DNA of 64,000 nt from Blastococcus sp. TF02-09 (lineage in GTDB: Bacteria > Actinomycetota > Actinomycetes > Mycobacteriales > Geodermatophilaceae). The stretch spans positions 186,001 to 250,000 of the forward strand of contig NZ_QOHH01000004.1 of assembly GCF_003319105.1 (NCBI RefSeq), given 5' to 3'. Position 1 is the stretch's first letter, and each line of letters begins with the position of its first letter. The notes under the pieces are model-generated. The model saw nothing but the letters and a program-made list of their open reading frames with translations. It made no database searches and had not been told where the DNA came from. This document shows, one piece after another, positions 44,994-53,458 of the stretch. Made by a program: the position numbers and the translations under genes.

Positions 44994-46876
44994 TGGCCGG
45001 CCGAGGACGCATCCGCGCCGCCGACATCGCGCTGGTCCGCGAGCGGTCCCGCATCGACGAGATCGTCGGCGAGCACCTGCAGCTCAAGAACGCCGGCGGC
45101 GGCAGCATGAAGGGCCTCTGTCCCTTCCACGACGAGAAGTCGCCGTCGTTCCAAGTCACGCCCAGCCGCGGGCTCTACCACTGCTTCGGCTGCGGGGTGG
45201 GCGGTGACGTCATCTCGTTCATCCAGCAGATCGACCACCTCTCCTTCTCCGAGGCCGTGGAGCTGCTGGCCAACCGCGCCAACATCGAGCTCAAGTACGA
45301 GGACGACGGCGGGCGCCCCACGGCCGGTCCGGACCGCGCCTCGGGTGGCCAGCGCGCCCGGCTGGTCGCCGCCAACGCCGCCGCCGCGACCTTCTTCGCC
45401 GAGCAGCTGCGCACCCCGGACGCCGCACCGGCCCGGCAGTTCCTCGCCGAGCGCGGGTTCGACCGGCAGGTGGCGCTGGACTTCGGCTGCGGCTTCGCCC
45501 CCGGCGGCTGGGACGCGCTCACCCGGCACCTGCGCGGCGCCGGCTTCAGCCAGCAGGAGCTGGTCACGGCGGGCCTGGCCAAGGAGTCGTCGCGGGGCAC
45601 CCTGATCGACCGCTTCCACCGCCGGCTGATCTGGCCCATCCGCGACATCACCGGCGACGTCATCGGCTTCGGCGCCCGCAAGCTGATGGACGACGACCCG
45701 GGCCCCAAGTACCTGAACACCCCGGAGACGCCGCTCTACAAGAAGAGCACCGTGCTCTACGGCATCGAGCGGGCCAAGCGCGACATCGCCAAGCGCCACC
45801 AGGCCGTCATCGTCGAGGGTTACACCGACGTCATGTCCTGTCACCTGGCCGGCGTCACCACCGCCGTCGCCTCGTGCGGCACGGCGTTCGGCGGCGAGCA
45901 CATCAGCGTGCTGCGCCGGCTGCTCATGGACCAGGACGAGTTCCGCGGCGAGGTGGTCTACACCTTCGACGGGGACGCCGCCGGGCAGGCCGCCGCGATG
46001 AAGACGTTCAAGGAGGACCAGCGCTTTGTCGCGCAGACCTTCGTGGCGGTGGAGTCCGAGGGACGCGACCCGTGCGAGCTGCGCCAGGAGCAGGGGGACG
46101 CCGCGGTGCGCGACCTCATCGCCCGGCGGTCGCCGCTGATCGAGTTCGTGCTCAAGACGACGCTGGCCGACTACGACCTGGACACCGTCGAGGGGCGGGT
46201 CGCGGCGCTGGAGAAGACCGCTCCGCTGCTCGCCCAGATCAAGGACCACGCGCTGCGGCCGGCCTACGCGCGGCGGCTGGCCTCGCTCATCGGCGACACC
46301 GACGAGGCCGACGTCCTGGCGCGGGTGCGCCGGCACACCGGCGAGGGCGCCCAGCAGCCGTCCCGCGGCCGTCCGCGGACGCCGCAGCGCACCCCGGACG
46401 ATGCCGCGATCGCCATCGAGCGGGAGGCGGTCAAGGCCGCGCTGCAGGTGCCCGAGCTCGCCGGGCCGGCGTTCGACGCCGTGCCGTCGTCGGCCTACAC
46501 CGATCCGGACTACGCCGCGGTGGCCGCTGCCGTCGGCGCCGTCGGGGGAGCGGCCGGCGCGACCGTGACCGGGCCGGCCTGGCTGGACCTGGTCGCCGAG
46601 CAGTGCGACCGGGAGAGCGCCCGGGCCCAGCTGACGGCGCTGGCCGTCGAGCCGCTACGGTCGACGGGTGAGGCCGACGCCGGGTACGTGACCGCCGTGA
46701 TGGCGCGGCTGCAGGAGATGGCCACCGTGCGCGAGGTCGCGGCGCTCAAGGGCCGCCTGCAGCGGATGAACCCGGTGGAGAGCGGCGACGAGTACATGAA
46801 GGCGTTCAAGCAGCTCATGGACCTCGAGCAGCTGGCAATCTCGCTGCGCAAGCGCGCCATCGGCGGCCTCGAGTGA
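44993..46876 (+). CDS. dnaG: DNA primase
   Basis: 627-residue primase making RNA primers at the replication fork. The N-terminal CHC2 zinc finger has Cys43, His46, Cys64 and Cys67 (CPFH ... YHCFGCG). The catalytic core includes DRFHRRLIWPIRDITGDVIG and the TOPRIM motif VIVEGYTDVM plus YTFDGDAAG. The C-terminal helicase-binding domain is about residues 440-627. The ATG at 44993 overlaps the preceding stop by 1 nt and the stop overlaps the next GTG by 4 nt. Confidence 0.96.
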   Translation: MAGRGRIRAADIALVRERSRIDEIVGEHLQLKNAGGGSMKGLCPFHDEKSPSFQVTPSRGLYHCFGCGVGGDVISFIQQIDHLSFSEAVELLANRANIELKYEDDGGRPTAGPDRASGGQRARLVAANAAAATFFAEQLRTPDAAPARQFLAERGFDRQVALDFGCGFAPGGWDALTRHLRGAGFSQQELVTAGLAKESSRGTLIDRFHRRLIWPIRDITGDVIGFGARKLMDDDPGPKYLNTPETPLYKKSTVLYGIERAKRDIAKRHQAVIVEGYTDVMSCHLAGVTTAVASCGTAFGGEHISVLRRLLMDQDEFRGEVVYTFDGDAAGQAAAMKTFKEDQRFVAQTFVAVESEGRDPCELRQEQGDAAVRDLIARRSPLIEFVLKTTLADYDLDTVEGRVAALEKTAPLLAQIKDHALRPAYARRLASLIGDTDEADVLARVRRHTGEGAQQPSRGRPRTPQRTPDDAAIAIEREAVKAALQVPELAGPAFDAVPSSAYTDPDYAAVAAAVGAVGGAAGATVTGPAWLDLVAEQCDRESARAQLTALAVEPLRSTGEADAGYVTAVMARLQEMATVREVAALKGRLQRMNPVESGDEYMKAFKQLMDLEQLAISLRKRAIGGLE

Positions 46877-47427
46877 GCCTGCTCGACGCGGTCCGGCGCC
46901 GGTTCGCCCGCGCGCCGGAGGCGGTGCGTGCCGCGCTGCCCGGCGACGAGCAGGTGCTGGCGTGGGGGTCGCTCACCCGCGACGAGGGGTGGCTGGTGGC
47001 CACCGACCGCGGGCTGCGCCGGCTCGCTGCCGACGGCGCCGCCGGGGAGCCGCTGCCGTGGCACGAGGTGGGCTCCGCGTCGTGGTTGGCCGCGGGGGAG
47101 ACCGGCGGCGTCTTGCGTGTCGTCCCGCTGGCCGAGGTGGAGCCGGGCGTGCAGGCGCGGCAGCCGGAGCAGCGCCACGTGCTCGCCGACGCCGGCGACC
47201 TGCCCGCCGTCGTGCGCCGGCGGGTCGACCAGACGGTCGTGGCCAGTCAGCGGTTCCCGCTGCCGGGCAGGGGAGGGGTGCTGCTGGTGGCCCGGCGGAT
47301 CCCCGGCCGGCCGGGACGCGAGTGGACCGTCGTGTTCGACGACGACGCCGACCGCGCCGATCCGGTGGCGCGCGATGCGGCCCGGCAGAAGCTCGCGGAC
47401 CTCGTGGCGGCCGAGCAGCCCGAGTAG
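46873..47427 (+). CDS. hypothetical protein with PH-like pattern
   Basis: 184 residues. An opening LLDAVRRRFARAPEAVRAAL precedes a segment DEGWLVATDRGLRRLAADGA ... LPWHEVGSASWLAAG that looks like a bacterial PH (YdbS/YokE-like) domain. The rest is PGREWTVVFDDDADRADPVA and a helical tail. Common immediately downstream of dnaG in actinobacteria; function unknown. The GTG overlaps the dnaG stop. It ends with TAG. Confidence 0.7.
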   Translation: MSLLDAVRRRFARAPEAVRAALPGDEQVLAWGSLTRDEGWLVATDRGLRRLAADGAAGEPLPWHEVGSASWLAAGETGGVLRVVPLAEVEPGVQARQPEQRHVLADAGDLPAVVRRRVDQTVVASQRFPLPGRGGVLLVARRIPGRPGREWTVVFDDDADRADPVARDAARQKLADLVAAEQPE

Positions 47428-47428
47428 C

Positions 47429-47638
47429 TCAGCGGGGGGTGTCGGTGCCCATCTTCGCCCGGAGCGAGGAGAGGGCGTCGTCGGCCCGGGCCTGCGCCAT
47501 GCCGGCCAGGCTCTGCAGGCGCGGGTCGTCCTTCGCGCGGTCCCAGCCCTGGCGGATCTGCTCGTAGCGCTCGCGGCCGGCGCGGGCCCCGAGCACGTAG
47601 CCGGCGCCGAATCCGGCCAGGAACGACAGCTTGGCCAC
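47429..47638 (-). CDS. small YtxH-like protein with an N-terminal glycine-rich hydrophobic helix
   Basis: 69 residues from the GTG at 47638, which has GGAGG 6 nt upstream (an ATG 18 nt further up gives a poorer start). It begins AKLSFLAGFGAGYVLGARAG, a GxxxG-rich hydrophobic segment, and continues RERYEQIRQGWDRAKDDPRL, an amphipathic helix. The pattern matches YtxH-type stress-related small proteins. Probably membrane-associated. Function unknown. Confidence 0.75.
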   Translation of the reverse strand: MAKLSFLAGFGAGYVLGARAGRERYEQIRQGWDRAKDDPRLQSLAGMAQARADDALSSLRAKMGTDTPR

Positions 47639-47783
47639 GGGGTACCTCCAGGACAACGGGAGCGGAACAGTCGATGACGCTACCTGTGAGCATCGTCGCC
47701 GTCGGACACGGCCGAGGGGGGCGAGGCCGCCCCGGACCGTTGCGGTAGTCTCGTCGGCGCCAGCGGGTGCTCGCGCCCGCTCA

Positions 47784-47856
47784 TCCCCCGTAGCTCAATT
47801 GGCAGAGCATGCGACTGTTAATCGCAGGGTTACTGGTTCAAGTCCAGTCGGGGGAG
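47784..47856 (+). tRNA. tRNA-Asn (GTT)
   Basis: 73 nt. Acceptor TCCCCCG/CGGGGGA, D stem GCTC/GAGC with AATTGGCA loop, anticodon arm TGCGA-CTGTTAA-TCGCA with anticodon GTT, T arm ACTGG-TTCAAGT-CCAGT, discriminator G. The CCA is not encoded. A strong terminator follows (47865-47899), and an integrase gene begins 111 bp after the tRNA, so this is the likely integration site of the island on the right. Confidence 0.97.
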
Positions 47857-47864
47857 CAGAACGA

Positions 47865-47899
47865 GGCCCCGACCAGCGGAGACGCCGGTCGGGGCCTTT
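47865..47899 (+). terminator. intrinsic terminator after tRNA-Asn
   Basis: GGCCCCGACC (47865-47874) and GGTCGGGGCC (47887-47896) form a perfect 10-bp hairpin with a 12-nt loop followed by TTT and a pyrimidine-rich stretch. It separates the tRNA from the integrase gene. Confidence 0.9.
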
Positions 47900-47967
47900 C
47901 CTCTTCCGAGGCAAGGGTGGAGCTGGCACTCTCTAGGCACTCAATACCGAGCGCCGGAGGTGCCCCG

Positions 47968-49191
47968 ATGGGCCGTCCACCGCTGCCGCTGGGCACCAGC
48001 GGCAGAGTCCTGTTCGCCACCATGTCCAACGGCATGGTCAAGGCACGGGTCAAGTTCCGCGACTGGGACGGCGAGGTGCGGCTGGTTTCCAAGACTGCGG
48101 CCTCCCGGGCCGCCGCGGAGCGTGCGCTCAAGGTGGAGCTGACCGTCCGCCGTTCACCCGGCGGCACCGGTGCTCTCACCGCCGGCACGCGGGTGTCGGC
48201 GTTGGCCGACGCCTGGCTGGCCGCCGAGCACGGCTGGTCGACCGGAACCGAGCGCACCTACCGCTCGACGGTGCGCACCCAGGTGATCCCGGCGTTTGGC
48301 CGGTTGTGCCTGCGTGAGATCACCCCGGGAACCGTGAACCGGGCGCTGACCACGATCGCCCAGCGCAGTGGCCCGGGAGCGGCGAAGACGGCTCGAGCGT
48401 GCCTGTCCGGGATGTTCGCGCTGGCGATCGCGGACGGCGCGGTGACGTCCAATCCCGTGCGTGACGCCGGCGCCCGGCTGAACACGACCGCGAAGAAGGC
48501 GCCGCGGGCGCTGTCGGTCGAGGACACCGGGCGGATGGTCGAGCTGTTCCACTCGAGCCCACGGGCTGCCGCGCTGGACCTCGCCGACTTGGTCGACTGG
48601 ATGCTCGCCACCGGTGCCCGGATCGGCGAGGCGCTGGCGCTGCGGACGGGGAAGGCGGATGGCCGGCCGCTCCTCGACCTGGATGCCGGCACCTGGGAGG
48701 TCAACGCCACCGCGGTGCGGGTGCCGAAGCAGGGGATGGCCGTGCAGCCTCGGACCAAGACCGCGGCCGGCTGGCGGATCGTCGCGGTGCCGCAGTTCGC
48801 GGTCGAGATAGTGCGTCGGCGGCTGGCCTCGCCGCTCCGGCCGGACACCGCGCTGGTGTTCCCGACGCCCGTGTCCGGCACGCTGCGGGACCCGACGAAC
48901 GTCTCCACCGACCTACGCCAGCTGTTGGACGGCTTCGAGTGCGAAGCGTGCGCTGGGGCCGGCGTGCGCCCGGTGCCTGGCGGCCGACCGGTCCGGTGCA
49001 CCGAGGGGCCGTGGTCGTGGGTCACCTCGCACACCTTCCGCAAGACCGTCGCCACCCGACTCGACGAAGCCGGCTTCACTCCGCGCCAGGTGGCCGACCA
49101 GCTCGGTCACGCCAACCCGTCGATGACCCTGGACGTCTACTTCGGCCGCCAGGTGGTCAGCGCCGAGGCCGCTCGAGTGCTCGGTCGCTGA
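47968..49191 (+). CDS. tyrosine-family site-specific integrase
   Basis: 407-residue recombinase. The N-terminal arm-binding/SAM-like region (VSALADAWLAAEHGWSTGTE, then TYRSTVRTQVIPAFGRLCLR) precedes the catalytic domain. The catalytic set is present: Arg218 in GARIGEALAL, His355 and Arg358 in HTFRK, His381 in GHANPS, and the nucleophile Tyr391 in DVYFG. The ATG at 47968 follows GGAGG. It sits 111 bp downstream of tRNA-Asn, pointing away from it, as usual for tRNA-targeting islands. Looks intact. Confidence 0.95.
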   Translation: MGRPPLPLGTSGRVLFATMSNGMVKARVKFRDWDGEVRLVSKTAASRAAAERALKVELTVRRSPGGTGALTAGTRVSALADAWLAAEHGWSTGTERTYRSTVRTQVIPAFGRLCLREITPGTVNRALTTIAQRSGPGAAKTARACLSGMFALAIADGAVTSNPVRDAGARLNTTAKKAPRALSVEDTGRMVELFHSSPRAAALDLADLVDWMLATGARIGEALALRTGKADGRPLLDLDAGTWEVNATAVRVPKQGMAVQPRTKTAAGWRIVAVPQFAVEIVRRRLASPLRPDTALVFPTPVSGTLRDPTNVSTDLRQLLDGFECEACAGAGVRPVPGGRPVRCTEGPWSWVTSHTFRKTVATRLDEAGFTPRQVADQLGHANPSMTLDVYFGRQVVSAEAARVLGR

Positions 49192-49253
49192 CCAGCGCGG
49201 GCGCCGCCGGCGGATCTTTGGCACGAGAGCAGGGCGGCGATCACGCTGACTTT

Positions 49254-49457
49254 TCAGCCTGCTCGTTCCGCACGTCCCGCTTCCGACCGTTCGAGGAGCC
49301 ATGCGGTCACGTCAGCGCGGCGGTAGACGACCCGACGGCCTAGCCGGAAGCTGTGCGGACCAGTGCCGAGATGCCGCCAGTACCTCAACGTCGATACCGG
49401 TGAGCGCATTATCTGAGCAACCTCAGCGGTGGTCAGCAGGTCATCGGGACTGTCCAT
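49254..49457 (-). CDS. excisionase-type helix-turn-helix protein
   Basis: 67-residue MerR-like/AlpA-like winged HTH: DLLTTAEVAQIMRSPVSTLR, then YWRHLGTGPHSFRLGRRVVY and RRADVTAWLLE. This is the standard form of actinobacterial Xis directionality factors. The ATG at 49457 has AGGAAGG upstream. It is convergent to the integrase (stops 62 bp apart) instead of co-directional, so it must have its own promoter and integrase expression is uncoupled from it. Confidence 0.87.
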   Translation of the reverse strand: MDSPDDLLTTAEVAQIMRSPVSTLRYWRHLGTGPHSFRLGRRVVYRRADVTAWLLERSEAGRAERAG

Positions 49458-49921
49458 GGACGAACCTTCCTGGTCGTTCCAACGCATGCTGGTCAGGCTT
49501 GGCCTGCAAATTAGGGCCAGACATTGACAGATGGGCAGCTTGGGGAGGGGAGTCGCCGGTAGACCGCCCGATGAGTGTTGAGCACTCGAGTACGTCAGTG
49601 GTGAGCGGCGCTAACCCGACGGTGGTCGGGATGCCGGTCGGGTGCACGGGCACGGTGCTCTCGAGCTGCTGGGGCGCTCGGGTGCTGCGTGGCTGAGTGG
49701 GTCCGGTGAACGCGGCGGGACTCCACCAGTCGGCTGTTTGACTGGTGAAGTCTGGCCCGCCGCGGCCTTCAGGGCCGCAACGGGCCAGTCACCACCATGC
49801 GCCTTGAAGCTGTCCCGCGCTTGCCGCTGCGCTGCCAGCTGGTGTGCGGTGCACCGCGATCCTCCCGCCGCGTTACTCGCGGCTGGAAGCGCCGGGTCGG
49901 CCGGCGCAGTACCTTCGCGTG
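49458..49921. other. 464-bp non-coding stretch with two strong hairpins
   Basis: No convincing gene: the open frames here are short and have no family resemblance. Two adjacent stem-loops stand out. CACCAGTC (49724-49731) and GACTGGTG (49740-49747) have an 8-nt loop. CTGGCCC (49752-49758) and GGGCCAG (49782-49788) enclose an inner GCGGCC/GGCCGC (49762-49767/49773-49778). A third CCAGTC follows at 49785-49790. It could be an RNA, an origin of transfer, or the control region of the GAF-ANTAR gene. Confidence 0.5.
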
Positions 49922-50638
49922 GTGACCGACACCCCGGAGCCGCCTGCTGAGCCGTCAGAGCCCCTGGGTGAGTTGATGAGTCGGGTGGCCCGTCAGCTGC
50001 AGGAGGAGCACGGCAACATCGAGGCCACGCTGCAGGCGATCACCGCCGCCGCGGTGGGTGCGGTGCCCGGGGCGGCCGAGTGCGGGATCAGCTACGTGAT
50101 TGGCCGGCGGAAGGTGGAGCCTCGGGCGTGGACCAGCGAGCTGCCCAAGGACGTCGATGGCCTGCAGGACGAGCTGGGCGAGGGGCCCTGCCTGGACACG
50201 GTCTGGGATGAGCAGGTGGTGCGGGTCGATGACGTGCGCACCGAGCAACGCTGGCCGAGATTCTCCGCGCGGGCCGCGGACCTGGGCGCGGGCAGCATGA
50301 TGTGCTTCCAGCTGTTCGTCGAGGGTGACAACCTCGGTGCGCTGAACGTCTACGCCCGCGAGGCCGGGGTCCTCGACGAGGACAGCCAGGAGGTTGGGTT
50401 GATGTTCGCCGCCCACGCCGCCGTGGCGCTGGCCGGCGCAGAGCACGAGCAGAACCTGCACGCCGGCATGCGCAACCGGGACGTCATCGGTCAGGCCAAG
50501 GGCATCTTGATGGAGCGGCACAAGCTCACCGCCGACCAGGCATTCGGTGTGCTGGTCCGCACCTCATCGCTGACCAACCGCAAGCTTCACGACCTCGCCG
50601 AGGAGTTCACCAGCACCGGTCAGCTGCCCGGCGACTGA
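49922..50638 (+). CDS. GAF-ANTAR transcription antitermination regulator
   Basis: 238-residue sensor-regulator. The GAF domain, about residues 30-165, has AECGISYVIGRRKVEPRAWT, EGPCLDTVWDEQVVRVDDVR and NLGALNVYAREAGVLDEDSQ. The C-terminal ANTAR RNA-binding domain (IGQAKGILMERHKLTADQAF, GVLVRTSSLTNRKLHDLAEE) binds two-hexaloop RNA hairpins to prevent termination. The GTG is at 49922 (another GTG lies one codon earlier), with a TACCTT box just upstream suggesting a very short leader. The target transcript is unknown. Confidence 0.9.
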   Translation: MTDTPEPPAEPSEPLGELMSRVARQLQEEHGNIEATLQAITAAAVGAVPGAAECGISYVIGRRKVEPRAWTSELPKDVDGLQDELGEGPCLDTVWDEQVVRVDDVRTEQRWPRFSARAADLGAGSMMCFQLFVEGDNLGALNVYAREAGVLDEDSQEVGLMFAAHAAVALAGAEHEQNLHAGMRNRDVIGQAKGILMERHKLTADQAFGVLVRTSSLTNRKLHDLAEEFTSTGQLPGD

Positions 50639-50732
50639 CTGCTCCGTGTGCACCGACCGATGGAGCAGCCGCCCGGGGGGCGGCGAGGATGTCGTCCGCG
50701 TCGTACCGGGGTTGTTGGTCGAGCAGGGGGAT

Positions 50733-51179
50733 TCACAGGTCGGCGCACTGCTTAGAGTCGAGCTCGAAGTAGTCGACGTCGAACTGGAACGCGATCATCC
50801 AGTCGACCAGCCGGCCCGGCGGAGTCGACGCGGCGGCCGCAGTCCGCGGGTGCAGAGCGAGCAGCCGGCGGCAAGCGTCACCGATGACCCCGGAGGAGTC
50901 GTCGGCTCGTGCGATCACCTTGATGGCGCTGGTCAGCGCCTTGCGGGTCACCGCGTGCACCTCGACCGGTTCTTCGGTAGGCATGGCTTGCTCGAGCAGG
51001 TCAACTGCATCGTGCAGGACCATGCCGTGCTGGTTCGCCGGACTCCATCGGTGCAGGTCGGCACGAGTTCGGAGCAGGGGCAGCACCGCGGCGGCGAGAG
51101 GTCCCACCGGCTCATCGTCCAGGGCTCGTGGAAACTTACCAACCCCGCCGGCTGGGCACGGCCGGCGCCTGGAGCGCAC
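50733..51179 (-). pseudogene. fragment of a larger conserved protein
   Basis: The frame holds a recognisable internal block (AVTRKALTSAIKVIARADDS, GVIGDACRRLLALHPRTAAA, PPGRLVDWMIAFQFDVDYFE) of the kind found in longer actinobacterial proteins of unknown function, there continuing past FELDPV. Here the sequence turns into SKQCADL and stops (50733). The N-terminal side also lacks a clear start; 148 codons is the maximum open frame. Probably an island-decay remnant. The true family name is not certain. Confidence 0.45.
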
Positions 51180-51277
51180 TCACGCTCCGCGCAACCCGAG
51201 ATGTGGAAGTGGATTTCTCGTCCACAGGACCGCCGCAGAAGCATTCCGCCGTCATTACGTCGGTGCAGCTTTACGTT

Positions 51278-52486
51278 ATGAGCGACCCTACGGAAACGGA
51301 ACGACGGATCTGTCGCTTTCCCGGCTGCCAGCGGCCGGCGGCGGCATCGCATGCCGGGGCCGGCCGCCCGCCGGAGTACTGCGACGACAGCGCGCACAAC
51401 CGGACCGCCGCCTGGCATGCACGCCGCCGACTGCGAGCGGCGCAGTCCGGGCACGCGCCCGGGGTCGAGTCGCGGCCGGTGGACGCTGCGCGGCAGCGGG
51501 CCGGTGAGTTGCACGGTCAGGTCGCCGGCATGGTCGAGCACCTGGATCAGCAGCTGCAGGGGCTGCTCGAGGAGCTACGAACCGTGGCCGATCCGGAAGC
51601 GGCCGAGCTGCAAATCGAGGCCGCGGCGAGTCAGGCGGCCGAGCAGGTGGCGACCGCCGAGGCGCGCGCCAGCCGGGCTGAGCAAGCGCAACGGCGCGCC
51701 GAGGCCGAGCGCGCCGAGGCCGACGCCGCTGCGGAGGAAGCCTCTGCGCTGAGCGAGCAGCTCAGTACCGGGCTCGAAGAGGCTCGCCAGCGGCTGGTGG
51801 AGGTCCAGGCCGAACAAGACGGGGCGATCGCCGAGCTGGCCGCCGCCCACGCGGCCGTGGAGGGGGAGCGGCAGCGGTCCACTGCAGAGCTGGCCGACGT
51901 CTCACAGCGGCTGACCGTCACCGAGGCGCGGCTGGTCGAGGCGCACGACGGCCGGGACGCCGCGACGCAACGAGCCGAGGCCGCCCTGGTCGCGCAGTCC
52001 GAGGCAGAGGAACGCGTCCGCAACGCCGTCGAGCGGATCGAGGTTGAGTCGAAGCGCGCCGCCCGGGCCGAGGAGGCAGTGGAGTCGCTACGCCGGGACG
52101 TGGCGTTGGCCGAACGGCGAGCGGCGGACCTTCATGCGGAGGTCGGGATTCTGCGCGGGAAGCTGGCGACGATGACTGCCGAGCGCGACGCCGCCGTTAG
52201 CGGCGCCGAACGCGAGAAGGCCCACGGTGAGCAGCGGGTCGACGACCTGCGTGCCGGTCACGAGAAGGAACACCGCCGACTCCAGGCGGAGTTCGGCGAG
52301 CTGCGCGGTGACCTCAACGCCGCACGCGAGGAACTCACCGTGCAGCGCAGCAGAGCCGATCGGGCCGAAGCCCAACTCGACAGCACCCCCGTCGCACGTG
52401 AGACCCGGCGTCCCCCGTCGCCCGCCGGGCGTGGAAGACGTCGAGGCGAGAGCACGACCCCAGGAGTCGACGAGACCGGCGGCTGA
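51278..52486 (+). CDS. long coiled-coil protein with N-terminal Cys/His zinc-like motif
   Basis: 402 residues. The N-terminus ICRFPGCQRP ... GRPPEYCDD ... HNRTAAWHARRR suggests a small zinc-binding site. Residues about 65-370 form an Ala/Glu/Arg-rich continuous coiled coil (AAEQVATAEARASRAEQAQR and onwards). The C-terminus is Arg/Pro-rich. Similar architecture occurs in KfrA-like and other plasmid or island DNA-organising proteins (inference). The ATG at 51278 lies directly after a TTACGTT stretch, so it may be leaderless. No enzymatic motif. Confidence 0.75.
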   Translation: MSDPTETERRICRFPGCQRPAAASHAGAGRPPEYCDDSAHNRTAAWHARRRLRAAQSGHAPGVESRPVDAARQRAGELHGQVAGMVEHLDQQLQGLLEELRTVADPEAAELQIEAAASQAAEQVATAEARASRAEQAQRRAEAERAEADAAAEEASALSEQLSTGLEEARQRLVEVQAEQDGAIAELAAAHAAVEGERQRSTAELADVSQRLTVTEARLVEAHDGRDAATQRAEAALVAQSEAEERVRNAVERIEVESKRAARAEEAVESLRRDVALAERRAADLHAEVGILRGKLATMTAERDAAVSGAEREKAHGEQRVDDLRAGHEKEHRRLQAEFGELRGDLNAAREELTVQRSRADRAEAQLDSTPVARETRRPPSPAGRGRRRGESTTPGVDETGG

Positions 52487-52593
52487 TGTCCAGGAGGCTT
52501 GGCCGGGCCCACCGAACTGGCTCATGGGAGCGGCGCCCTGCCGATGTGCCGAAGATCCTGCTTCGAGGATCGATCGCCAGGCGCCCGGTCGTG

Positions 52594-53229
52594 TCAGGCA
52601 GCGGCCGCGAGCAAGAAGCCCACCGCGAGAGCAGGGCCGTAGGGAATCGTGCTCCGACGGTCCCCACCACGCATCACGGTCACGACGGCCTGCGTCACGG
52701 TGATCAAGGTGAACGCGGCGAAGGCCAACAAGAGACCGCGCTGTGTGGCATGACCGAGGCCCAGTCCGCCGAGCGTCGCCAGGCGGACGTCACCGAAACC
52801 CGCTCCCGCGAATCGCCAGCACAGGAGCAACGTCAGCCCCGACGCCAGCGCCGCGACCCCGCTGAGCGCCAGTCCCGGCCAGTCGCCGTGCACGGCCAGT
52901 GCCACCGTCAGCAGAGCGCAGGTCAGGACGCCGGCCTGCCGAACGAGTGCGGTCGGGACGCGTTGGGTGACCGCGTCACAGCACGCCGCCGCGACGAGGG
53001 CGCACCCCCAGAGCAGCAGGACCGGCGCGAGCTCCCAGATCCCCATCCGCTGTGTCGCCGCCACCGCCGCCGCCCCGGCTGCGATCCCGCCGAGAGCCCC
53101 CGCCAGACCCAGACCCCTGCTCATGGCGTCCCGTCGCGCCAGCTGCGCGAGCCCGCGTGCCAGCAGCACGGGTGTGGCCGCCCCAGTGACAACAGCTGCG
53201 ATCACCACACCCAGCCACACAGCGTCCAT
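52594..53229 (-). CDS. tadV: prepilin peptidase (TadV/CpaA-type, A24 family)
   Basis: 211-residue polytopic membrane aspartyl protease that cleaves prepilin leader peptides after glycine. The GxGD motif is GFGDVRLATLGGLGLG. The first catalytic Asp lies in CCDAVTQRVPTAL. There is no N-terminal methylase domain, as in TadV/CpaA. The ATG at 53229 (MDAVWLG) begins with a hydrophobic helix. It is divergent from the Tad operon and must process the G^S-type precursors at 59862-61472. Confidence 0.88.
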   Translation of the reverse strand: MDAVWLGVVIAAVVTGAATPVLLARGLAQLARRDAMSRGLGLAGALGGIAAGAAAVAATQRMGIWELAPVLLLWGCALVAAACCDAVTQRVPTALVRQAGVLTCALLTVALAVHGDWPGLALSGVAALASGLTLLLCWRFAGAGFGDVRLATLGGLGLGHATQRGLLLAFAAFTLITVTQAVVTVMRGGDRRSTIPYGPALAVGFLLAAAA

Positions 53230-53458
53230 GCGCGCCAGGTGCCTCCCCGCCGGTCCGCGAGCGACTGCTCCCATGCGCTGGCACCTCGTGCCGAGACGCG
53301 AGGGAGCGGGTTGCGAGTGTGCGGCGCAGAAACCTGACAGGGCCCCGCGATACACCCATCTGGGGGACGACCGGCAGAGCGATCGTGACTCTGAGTCACC
53401 CGAACGGGTGTCATGGTGCTCGAGATCACACCGAGTTCACGGGGGAGAGGAAGTCTCG

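Noticed and set aside
49642-49950. 102-codon plus-strand frame before the GAF-ANTAR gene
   Set aside because: It overlaps the hairpin region and GAF-ANTAR start, with no family pattern or ribosome site.
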